The notes under the pieces are model-generated. The model did no database searches. It saw only the letters and a list, made by a program, of their open reading frames with translations, and had not been told where the DNA came from. Below, piece by piece: positions 7,444-13,589 of a stretch of 42,884 nt of DNA. How positions within the stretch are numbered: position 1 is the stretch's first letter; each line of letters starts with the position of its first letter. The stretch covers positions 1 to 42,884 of the forward strand of contig JACRLO010000039.1 in assembly GCA_016235245.1 (NCBI GenBank), written 5' to 3'. The position numbers and the translations under genes are program-made. This DNA is from Nitrospirota bacterium. GTDB lineage: Bacteria > Nitrospirota > Thermodesulfovibrionia > Thermodesulfovibrionales > UBA6898.

Positions 7444-7701
7444 TTGAACAAACGATGTTTAAAACTTCTTGATGAAGCGAGAAATAATCCAGATGGGCTC
7501 AGATTTTCAGAGCTACAAAAACTATGCGAATGTGCAGGTTTATACCATGACAGAACAAACGGTTCGCACTTCATATATAAAAGCGGATTTTTGCCTTTCC
7601 CCGTCTCCATCCAAAAACTTCATGATGGGAAAGCTAAAGGGTATCAGGTGGAAAAGATAATAGACATTATTGATGAATACAATCTAGGAATCGAGGACTA
7701 A
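7444..7701 (+). CDS. hicA: HicA-family mRNA interferase toxin
   Basis: An 85-residue double-stranded-RNA-binding-fold toxin of type II HicAB systems, expected to cleave mRNA in the cytoplasm. It shows the family pattern: LRFSELQKLCECAGLYHDRT, then the catalytic-His motif NGSHFIYK, then the IQKLHDGKAKGYQVEKIIDI end. The start is TTG with AGGAAA nine bases before it; no ATG fits. HicB follows after one base, the standard toxin-antitoxin order. It is A+T-rich like the rest of the element's centre. Inside the element it probably stabilises inheritance or defends against rivals (inference). Confidence 0.85.
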   Translation: MNKRCLKLLDEARNNPDGLRFSELQKLCECAGLYHDRTNGSHFIYKSGFLPFPVSIQKLHDGKAKGYQVEKIIDIIDEYNLGIED

Positions 7702-7702
7702 T

Positions 7703-8200
7703 ATGCTTAAATATTCTGTTTCTATCCAATGGAGCGATAGTGATAATGGATTCATTGCATTTGTGCCAGAATTGCCCGGGCTCAGTGCTTTTGGTAATTC
7801 TCAAGAAGAAGCTGTCGCTGAGCTTCACATTGCCGCTGATGCATATATAGAATCTCTGCGCGATTCCGAACAGCAACTCCCAGAGCCAACTAAAGTTATT
7901 CGATACAGTGGACAATTAAGGCTAAGAATGCCCAAGTGGCTTCATGCCAAACTCTCTAGATCAGCTGAAATTGATAACGTCTCATTAAATACTTATATTG
8001 TTACCTTATTATCTGAACGTAACGGTGAAAAGGAAGCAAATAATCTCGTCAAAGAATTACTTCAAAATATATATAGGCATCACGCTTTAATAACACAAGT
8101 AAAGGCGGACACTACATATTTAATTTCAGCAAACCAAGAACTGATACGCCCCTCCCTGGCGGAGAACTCATTCCCAATTATAGGAGGAAATTATAATTAA
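7703..8200 (+). CDS. hicB: HicB-family antitoxin with RHH-type DNA-binding region
   Basis: Antitoxin that blocks HicA and represses the operon. Residues 1-60 are the partial RNase-H-fold HicB domain (YSVSIQWSDSDNGFIAFVPE, LPGLSAFGNSQEEAVAEL). Residues about 70-110 (SGQLRLRMPKWLHAKLSRSA, EIDNVSLNTYIVTLLSER) form a HicB-type ribbon-helix-helix. An extra helical tail of about 50 residues, ending PIIGGNYN, goes beyond the usual HicB length (165 aa against about 110-140). It starts one base after hicA's stop and shares TAATG with the next gene, so all three are translated together. Confidence 0.85.
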   Translation: MLKYSVSIQWSDSDNGFIAFVPELPGLSAFGNSQEEAVAELHIAADAYIESLRDSEQQLPEPTKVIRYSGQLRLRMPKWLHAKLSRSAEIDNVSLNTYIVTLLSERNGEKEANNLVKELLQNIYRHHALITQVKADTTYLISANQELIRPSLAENSFPIIGGNYN

Positions 8201-8613
8201 TGATTAAACATGTCTGGACAATTTTATGCGAAAAAATTATTACCGATCAGCAAACTAATCAAACGAGCTACCTTACAGCATTAGAAGGTGTTAACACTGG
8301 GACTTTTCCCGCTGCGATCCCATATATCGCATTAGGAGTTTTGTGGTTCAAAGATTCTGTTGATGAGGAACCTCTAAAATTCAGAATAATATTAATATCC
8401 CCGAATAAAGATGAAAAAACTTTACTAGAAACCGAACAAGTTCTAAAGGCTGGTAACCATCGTACTAATATCGTGCTGAACGGCTATCCGGTGCAAGCAG
8501 CTGGCACGTACTTTTTTAAAGTGCAGGTGTTAAAAGAGAATTTATGGACAACCGCAAGTGAAACGCCGCTTGTTATTTCCTTAGTAGATCAATCAGCTAC
8601 CAAGAAGAAATAA
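8200..8613 (+). CDS. Unknown 137-aa protein coupled to hicAB (DUF6941-like?)
   Basis: I do not recognise this with confidence. The start MIKHVWTILCEKIITDQQTN followed by QTSYLTALEGVN resembles small DUF6941-type phage/element proteins that begin with a strand-rich 'ILCE..I.D..TN..S...vlE' pattern. The body is beta-rich (ALGVLWFKDS, FRIILISPNKDEKTLLE, AGTYFFKVQVLKE), suggesting a beta-sandwich. There is no signal peptide or membrane segment. Its ATG overlaps the hicB stop, so it belongs to the toxin-antitoxin operon. It could be a third component or a passenger. It is A+T-rich like hicAB. Confidence 0.6.
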   Translation: MIKHVWTILCEKIITDQQTNQTSYLTALEGVNTGTFPAAIPYIALGVLWFKDSVDEEPLKFRIILISPNKDEKTLLETEQVLKAGNHRTNIVLNGYPVQAAGTYFFKVQVLKENLWTTASETPLVISLVDQSATKKK

Positions 8614-8891
8614 TTTGTTTCCCTGCTTGTTTCAGTTTCGAGTATGACAATATATTCTTTCCAGTGAGATATGGTTACTAATAATAAACCCCTGCCCGGC
8701 TCTGGCTCTCCAGCGATAGCTGGCGGCGCCGCCTCCGGGCAGAACAGCCTACAAAAACATTGAAACGTAGCAGAGAATGGGCATAAAAGCATTACTCCGC
8801 TATGCCCGAGTAACGTAAAACGAGATTTTAGACGTGGCTGGACTTTCTTCTAATAGGAGGGGCTGCTTCGGGTTAGGTCTTTTGGTGGGCG
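8614..8891. other. Noncoding GC-rich dyad region, candidate replication origin of the element
   Basis: A 278-base gap between the hic operon and the 3' end of rep. It holds nested inverted repeats: CTGCCCGG 8692-8699 with CCGGGCAG 8735-8742; inside, CCAGC-GATA-GCTGG (8710-8723) and the palindrome GGCGGCGCCGCC (8722-8733). A second dyad, GGGCATA 8779-8785 with TATGCCC 8801-8807, follows. The GC-rich block stands out in an A+T-rich element. It may serve as nick site or origin for the HUH Rep, or as a bidirectional terminator between convergent genes. Confidence 0.4.
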
Positions 8892-9884
8892 TCAGGCATC
8901 GCTCAGTGTTAAGGCCTTATACCTCATAAGGCTTCGAACAAACGACATGCCGCCCCAGATGATCTCAGGAAGGAATTGCCCCTTGTAGCGGATGCCCCAC
9001 GAACGAAGCCTTGCTATATACCATCTGCGAAGCAAACGTGCCTGTCTTTTCAGAGAGCGTTCATCTCCATACAAAACAACGCTTTTAACTTTCTCAACAA
9101 GTCCCCGCGAGTGCATCCAGAACCGGCCGGCGTTCTTTATGTGCTCAGGAATAACCTTTTGATCATTTTTCTTGAAATAGCCAATCATATAACTCTCTGC
9201 CTCGGCTTGACTGATAAACATTCGCTTGACGTTCCTATGCCCTTTACGCAGCATTTCACGATAACGCACTCTGTCAGGTTCAAGCCTATAATCACTATCA
9301 TCGACAATGAACTGTATGGACGTTCCGGCCTGCAAGTGTCGAGGATCACCTGAACCGACAACATCGAACCACATACGAGATAATTCTTGTCGATCAATAA
9401 TGCCCGTTACTAAAATATGGAAATGAGGCGCACCACGTTCTTGAAACTCCATAACAGAGAACCACAGGAAACCCATCCTCTTTAATCTCTTTCCAAAGGT
9501 GTCTAAGTGCCTCTTAAACTCTCTCCCGTCTTCAGGGTAATCAGCAGGATAGGTAAGGCAGATAATGGCTCTGGTAAGGTGTATGGAGTTCCCAAGGGCA
9601 AATTTGCACCGCTTTGCCGATAGCTTTGAGAAATGATTAATCTTTCCACGAGGGTTTGTCTTTTCTTTTTTGGTACTCGGATGACCAGAGATGAATCTTA
9701 TCTTCAAGTCTCGATGGTATTGTTCTATTCTTAAAAATGGCTCAATGCTGCAGAGTGAATGTGGGACATCAGACGTTTCTTCGATTCTGTCCTTAGAAGA
9801 CAAACATCTTTTGTTGATACGATAAACTTTGCATTTCTTGACCGGAGATAGGCAATCGCCTATACTTCCTGTTGAGTGATTCAA
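8892..9884 (-). CDS. Rolling-circle replication initiator (HUH endonuclease, G2P/Rep-like)
   Basis: Nicks one strand at an origin through a tyrosine and starts rolling-circle replication. The HUH metal-binding motif is clear: MEFQERGAPHFHILVTG, with H154-F-H156. The catalytic tyrosine motif YMIGYFKK follows (Y232, Y236, K238-239). An upstream strand, LTRAIICLTYPADY, fits motif 1. The spacing matches the replication proteins of filamentous phages and small integrative elements (ORF2/G2P type). At 330 aa it is full length. The first 60 residues are poorly conserved-looking and the TTG start is uncertain, with only a purine-rich AAAAAAGAAA in front. The C-terminus is Arg-rich (RLLRRWYIARLRSW). 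It is the rightmost gene of the element. Confidence 0.8.
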   Translation of the reverse strand: MNHSTGSIGDCLSPVKKCKVYRINKRCLSSKDRIEETSDVPHSLCSIEPFLRIEQYHRDLKIRFISGHPSTKKEKTNPRGKINHFSKLSAKRCKFALGNSIHLTRAIICLTYPADYPEDGREFKRHLDTFGKRLKRMGFLWFSVMEFQERGAPHFHILVTGIIDRQELSRMWFDVVGSGDPRHLQAGTSIQFIVDDSDYRLEPDRVRYREMLRKGHRNVKRMFISQAEAESYMIGYFKKNDQKVIPEHIKNAGRFWMHSRGLVEKVKSVVLYGDERSLKRQARLLRRWYIARLRSWGIRYKGQFLPEIIWGGMSFVRSLMRYKALTLSDA

Positions 9885-10105
9885 TTTCTTTTTTCAAGAG
9901 GGGCATGTTCCAGCATGCCCTTTCTGCTTAATCAGCCAGTCATAAAACCGTGTCCATACAGGTGTCCATCGCCGGTCAATATCCGCTGATTCTTATAAAT
10001 GAAGATCAACAAAGACAAACAATGGACAAATGAACTATCTTTTGATTACAACTGGTTAATTAATCAGAAGTATTTGGGGATATGGACGGAATGCTACTTA
10101 AGCTT
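9885..10105. other. Noncoding right end of the element
   Basis: No convincing gene. It contains a perfect hairpin, GGGCATG-TTCCAG-CATGCCC (9901-9920), related to the GGGCATA dyad on the other side of rep; the arm-type repeat 9950-9969; and the codons AAG CTT AAG TAG (minus strand, 10105-10094) that would end the integrase in the circular form. Confidence 0.6.
9950..9969 (+). repeat. Putative integrase arm-type site, right (paired GTGTCCA)
   Basis: GTGTCCATACAGGTGTCCAT differs at one base from 5744-5763. It sits 136 bases inside attR in noncoding DNA. A single inverted unit, ATGGACA, is at 10022-10028. Location near both ends and the doubled unit fit arm-type binding by integrase or excisionase. 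Confidence 0.5.
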
Positions 10106-10151
10106 TTTCCTAAACCTGGGGCCGCATGTTCGAATCATGCAGGGGGCACCA
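10106..10151 (+). repeat. attR: 46-bp direct repeat copy (tRNA-Arg 3' remnant)
   Basis: Identical to bases 5650-5695, including anticodon loop, T arm, 3' acceptor strand and CCA. There is no 5' tRNA half, so it is a non-functional remnant marking the right end of the element. Confidence 0.92.
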
Positions 10152-10191
10152 CCTAATTCTTTCATAAATTTGTTCGACTTCCCAAATTCCA

Positions 10192-10221
10192 TTGACAGGG
10201 TGAACCCTCTTTAAATATGAT
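10192..10221 (+). promoter_or_regulatory. Promoter of the HU gene
   Basis: TTGACA 10192-10197, 18-base spacer, TATGAT 10216-10221. The spacer has a small dyad, AGGGT-GA-ACCCT (10197-10208). It begins 41 bases after attR, so the host promoter was left intact by insertion. Confidence 0.65.
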
Positions 10222-10266
10222 TAACGGCAGAGATTCAGTTAATAATCCCAATAGGAGGTTTAGGTT

Positions 10267-10542
10267 ATGACAAAGGCAGAACTCATCGAAAAGATGGCAG
10301 AGGCATCAGACTGCACCAAGGCTTGCGCAGGCAAGGCACTTGACGGCGCTATCGAGGCAATCATCAAGTCGGTCAAGAAGGGCGACAAGGTTTCCCTTGT
10401 AGGCTTCGGCACCTTCTCGCAGTCAAAGAGGAAAGCAAGGACAGGAAGAAATCCTCAGACGGGCAAGGCCATCAAGATTGCAGCGAAGAAGCTCCCCAAG
10501 TTCAGCGCAGGCAAGGCATTCAAGGATGCAGTAAACAAGTAG
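10267..10542 (+). CDS. hup: HU-family nucleoid-associated DNA-binding protein
   Basis: Histone-like dimeric DNA-bending protein, 91 residues, complete. The N-terminal helices ([20 protein letters not shown]) lead to [20 protein letters not shown], then [20 protein letters not shown] (the DNA-inserting arm with RNPQTG) and [11 protein letters not shown]. It has two cysteines (C16, C20) in the helix 1-2 region, unusual for HU. It is preceded by AGGAGG nine bases before the ATG and followed by a clear intrinsic terminator, so it is monocistronic. Confidence 0.97.
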   Translation: MTKAELIEKMAEASDCTKACAGKALDGAIEAIIKSVKKGDKVSLVGFGTFSQSKRKARTGRNPQTGKAIKIAAKKLPKFSAGKAFKDAVNK

Positions 10543-10563
10543 TCAGATCAGGAATAACAGAGA

Positions 10564-10597
10564 AGCCCTGGAGGAGAAATCATCCGGGGCTTTTTTT
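10564..10597 (+). terminator. Rho-independent terminator of the HU gene
   Basis: Stem AGCCCTGGA (10564-10572) with TCCGGGGCT (10583-10591), nine pairs including one G-U, a ten-base loop and a run of seven T's. Confidence 0.9.
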
Positions 10598-10660
10598 GTG
10601 ATGGAAATCTTAATGTGGCATAACATGCTTCCTTGAGTCTCTGAACGTTATAATAAGGTA

Positions 10661-10867
10661 ATGAGATATAGCCACAAAGACAGCCACTATTCTGAAGCAA
10701 CGGGCAAACTTCATATCCTCTGTCCGCATCGGGACAAGACTGGCATCTCCGTGCATGTTGTTATCAAAGGAGGACACTGCTACCGCTCAAAGCAGTGTAT
10801 GGTGATCAACTGCAAGTTCAATGTCCTCCAGGCAGATCTTCAGTGCCTGCTCTCTCTTGCCTGGTAA
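10661..10867 (+). CDS. Small Cys/His-rich hypothetical protein
   Basis: A 68-residue protein, MRYSHKDSHYSEATGKLHIL then CPHRDKTGISVHVVIKGGHC and YRSKQCMVINCKFNVLQADL. It has five cysteines (C21-PH, C40, C46, C51, C62), of which four could form a zinc site. No family recognised. AAGGTA precedes the ATG. It sits between the HU terminator and the zinc-ribbon gene, on the same strand, with a 36-base gap to the latter. Confidence 0.45.
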   Translation: MRYSHKDSHYSEATGKLHILCPHRDKTGISVHVVIKGGHCYRSKQCMVINCKFNVLQADLQCLLSLAW

Positions 10868-10903
10868 GAGGCGACAAGGATTCCGTAATAAGATAAGACT
10901 GCA

Positions 10904-11224
10904 ATGGCAAGACTCTATATTCTTCAACTGCTCGCCGGCATTGCCGGGGGCTTTATGGCCGCCAATAAGGGAAGGAGTATTCCCTTTTGGTTTATGGTCT
11001 GCCTTATCCTGCCTTTGCTCACCATTATTATTTTTATCCTGCCGTCTTTAAAGGCTGACACGGCCGGAAGGCGATGTCCCAACTGTTCACATCCCCTACG
11101 CAAACATGAAGACAGATGCAGCCACTGCGGCTGGCAGAAGCCGATTGAATTGGTTCAGTGCAGCTCATGCGGAAGCTTTGTGTCCGGGCAGGAGAACTGT
11201 CCGGCCTGCAGCAGGAAAAGATAA
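10904..11224 (+). CDS. Membrane-anchored double zinc-ribbon protein
   Basis: A 106-residue protein. The N-terminus holds one or two membrane segments (LYILQLLAGIAGGFMAANKG; FWFMVCLILPLLTIIIFILP). The cytoplasmic C-terminus holds two zinc-ribbon units of CxxC type: CPNCSHPLRKHEDRCSHCGW and CSSCGSFVSGQENCPACSRK. Such proteins are common but of unknown function, often serving as protein-protein adaptors. It is convergent with glgP. Confidence 0.75.
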   Translation: MARLYILQLLAGIAGGFMAANKGRSIPFWFMVCLILPLLTIIIFILPSLKADTAGRRCPNCSHPLRKHEDRCSHCGWQKPIELVQCSSCGSFVSGQENCPACSRKR

Positions 11225-11233
11225 CGCGGAATA

Positions 11234-12958
11234 TTAGCGGATGTATGCCTCGGTTACATACCTTCTCATCATGCGGTGTGAGTTAAAGTAGTATGCGTTT
11301 TTTCCGATCGCATTCTGCATCATGCGGATCCAGGTATGACGCTCGTTATGATAAAGCGGTATGAGCATATGCTCAAGCTTGTGATAGAGATCTTCAGCAT
11401 CGCGCGCATCCGCATCCGCCCCCGGGGTCAGTTCCTGGGGCGCAGGACCGATTGACCATCCGGTAAAGCCCTCGATGTGACCCTCTATCCACCATCCGTC
11501 CAGTACGCTGAAGTTCATCACCCCATTATGGGTCGCCTTCATGCCGCTTGTCCCTGATGCCTCAAGAGGTCTCAACGGTGTGTTCAGCCATACGTCAACA
11601 CCTGAGACTATTTTAAGGGCGGTCTCCATATTATAGTTCTGCAGGTACACGATCTTTATTTTATCCTTCAGTTTTTCTTTGTAATTAAAAATGTTCTGTA
11701 TGAGCTGTTTGCCGGGCGTATCATGAGGATGTGCCTTGCCGGCATAGACAATCTGGAGCTTGCCCGAGGCTATCCGTTCAAAGCGTTCCAGATCCCTGAA
11801 AAGAAGGTCTGCTCTTTTGTATGCGGTTGCCCTCCGTGCAAAACCAAGCGTCAGAATATCAGGAGAAAGCTCAACGTCCGTCTGCTCCCTGACATAGGTG
11901 ATAAGATGCTGCTTCGCCTCAGCATGGGCTTTCCACAACTTCTCGTCCGGTATGCGACCGATTCTCACAAACAGCTCAGGTTCATTCGCCCATCCCGGCA
12001 GATATTCGTCATAAAGTTTTTTGAAACTGTCGCAGGTCCAGGTAAAAGAGTGCACGCCGTTTGTGATTGCATGGATCTCATATCCGGGGAACATGCTTTT
12101 GGATACTTCGCCATGCTTCTTGGCTACACCATTAATGTAACGACTGAGATTCAGGGCAAGCAGTGTCATATTAAGTCCATCCCTGCCAGCCAATTCATGG
12201 AGAAGCGAAAGTGGTACGATCTCTCCCATCGTTTTCATTACCAGATCATAGGGGAATTTATCATGGCCTGCCTCAACAGGCGTATGAGTTGTAAAGACAC
12301 ACAGGTTTTTTACGCTTCGCTTATCCCAGACCAGTTTTTCATCCCAGACATCTTCGATCGGCTTTTTGTATCTGTTGAGAAGTTCCAGGAGAAGGAAGCT
12401 CGCGTGGCCTTCGTTCATATGATATTTCTTGATATCGAACTCCATCTCATGGAGCATGCGCACACCACCCAGGCCCAGAACAATCTCCTGCTTCAGCCTA
12501 TATGCTTTGTCGCCGCCGTACAGATGTGCAGTGATCTCCCTGTTTTCCGTTGTATTGGCAGGAAGATTCGTATCAAGAAAAAAGACAGGGATGCTGCCGC
12601 CGGTCAGGCTCTTGACATTGTAGAGCCAGGCCTGCACCTGAACATCTTTACCTTCTATCTGGACCGCAACTCTATAGGGAAGGAGCCGCATATAGTCAGC
12701 AGGGTCCCAAACTGCAGGGTGCTCGATCTGCTTGCCTGAGGCGTCTATCTCCTGGGTGAAGTAGCCTTTTCTGCTCATCAGCGTAACTGCAACCATCGGC
12801 AGCTTTAGGTCAGCGCCCGAGCGAATCGTATCGCCTGCAAGAACACCAAGTCCGCCGCTATAGGTAGGGATGTCGTTATGCACGCCTATTTCCATAGAAA
12901 AATAGGCGATCTTTGGTTCCCGGGTAAGTTCCTGGATAAGTTCCTGCGCCTCAGTCAT
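11234..12958 (-). CDS. glgP: Alpha-glucan (glycogen/maltodextrin) phosphorylase, short family
   Basis: Phosphorolysis of alpha-1,4-glucans to glucose-1-phosphate, PLP-dependent, cytoplasmic. Recognised by IAYFSMEIGVHNDIPTYSGG and LGVLAGDTIRSGADL at the start, HMNEGHASFLLLE, FTTHTPVEAGHD, GFARRATAYKRADLL and the PLP-lysine motif EASGTSGMKATHNGV. At 574 aa it matches the TIGR02094 alpha-glucan phosphorylase family, which is shorter at the N-terminus than the muscle/E. coli type. No glgA, glgB or glgC is adjacent. No strong ribosome site is seen before the ATG. Confidence 0.93.
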   Translation of the reverse strand: MTEAQELIQELTREPKIAYFSMEIGVHNDIPTYSGGLGVLAGDTIRSGADLKLPMVAVTLMSRKGYFTQEIDASGKQIEHPAVWDPADYMRLLPYRVAVQIEGKDVQVQAWLYNVKSLTGGSIPVFFLDTNLPANTTENREITAHLYGGDKAYRLKQEIVLGLGGVRMLHEMEFDIKKYHMNEGHASFLLLELLNRYKKPIEDVWDEKLVWDKRSVKNLCVFTTHTPVEAGHDKFPYDLVMKTMGEIVPLSLLHELAGRDGLNMTLLALNLSRYINGVAKKHGEVSKSMFPGYEIHAITNGVHSFTWTCDSFKKLYDEYLPGWANEPELFVRIGRIPDEKLWKAHAEAKQHLITYVREQTDVELSPDILTLGFARRATAYKRADLLFRDLERFERIASGKLQIVYAGKAHPHDTPGKQLIQNIFNYKEKLKDKIKIVYLQNYNMETALKIVSGVDVWLNTPLRPLEASGTSGMKATHNGVMNFSVLDGWWIEGHIEGFTGWSIGPAPQELTPGADADARDAEDLYHKLEHMLIPLYHNERHTWIRMMQNAIGKNAYYFNSHRMMRRYVTEAYIR

Positions 12959-13082
12959 AGCTGTCTATTCTAAGCTATTTCCCGGAGAGAAACAATCATT
13001 TGAAGAAGGCAGGTATTTTTCAAAAAAAGAACTACAACTATTTTTTTAAGTTTGCGTCCCTTTTGTCGCAAATTCTCTTTAT

Positions 13083-13589
13083 TTATGTCTTTGAGAGCTT
13101 TACATAATATTCGATCTCCAGAAGCCGTCGCTTAATATCGACTCCCGGTGTATATCCGCCGATAGAGCCGTCAGACTCTACGACCCTGTGGCACGGGAAA
13201 ACAATAGGTATGGGGTTTTTGCCGAGGGCGTTTCCCACCGCCCGTGACGCGAGAGGTTTTCCGATCCTGTCAGCTATCCATTTGTAAGTCCGAGTCTCAC
13301 CATAGGGAATTTCCTTCAAGGAATTCCATACTTCTTGCTCGAACCCAGTTCCTTCCAAAAAGGCTGTTTTGAATGTGAAGTCCCTTCTGCCCTGCTCAAA
13401 ATATTCTGACAGTTCTTTTCTGACCACCGCAGAAATCTTTGTCTGTTTCGGTGCAACGGCATGAGGTCTGTCGAAGGATAAGCTGATCAGCGAGGAAGCT
13501 CTGAACGCAAGATAAAGCGTTCCGATCGGGGTTTGGAGGCTATCATAATAATCGTTAAGGGCTGACCTGTTCGATTTCATGCTGCTCAT
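13083..13589 (-). CDS. ogt: Methylated-DNA--protein-cysteine S-methyltransferase
   Basis: Suicide repair of O6-alkylguanine: the alkyl group moves to the active-site Cys in the PCHRVV motif (IPIVFPCHRVVESDGSIGGY). Also seen are the helix-turn-helix with Arg finger (IGKPLASRAVGNALGKNPIP) and an N-terminal ribonuclease-like domain (about residues 10-80). At 168 aa it is full length. AGAGGT precedes the ATG. It overlaps the end of the kinase gene by 35 bases, so it is the last gene of the signalling operon. Confidence 0.95.
   Translation of the reverse strand: MSSMKSNRSALNDYYDSLQTPIGTLYLAFRASSLISLSFDRPHAVAPKQTKISAVVRKELSEYFEQGRRDFTFKTAFLEGTGFEQEVWNSLKEIPYGETRTYKWIADRIGKPLASRAVGNALGKNPIPIVFPCHRVVESDGSIGGYTPGVDIKRRLLEIEYYVKLSKT

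Larger units (their letters stand above)
5650..10151. mobile_element. Integrative element in tRNA-Arg, tyrosine-integrase type with rolling-circle Rep
   Basis: The element is about 4.46 kb and bounded by 46-bp identical direct repeats, attL (5650-5695) and attR (10106-10151). The integrase gene abuts the intact tRNA copy, the classic tRNA-site layout. Cargo order: int, xis-like HTH, RHH regulator (leftward); then hicA, hicB and an unknown gene (rightward); then rep (leftward). The middle is visibly more A+T-rich than the flanks. There are no structural, packaging or conjugation genes, so it is a minimal self-integrating replicon or satellite. A replicative circular phase is inferred from the HUH Rep. 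Confidence 0.88.

Noticed and set aside
11723-12739. 338-aa open frame on the + strand
   Set aside because: It lies fully antisense to glucan phosphorylase, whose motifs are intact; the frame has no family features.
13030-13080. TTTGCG/CGCAAA inverted repeat downstream of ogt as terminator
   Set aside because: The stem is only six pairs with a ten-base loop, and on the minus strand it is followed by A's, not T's.
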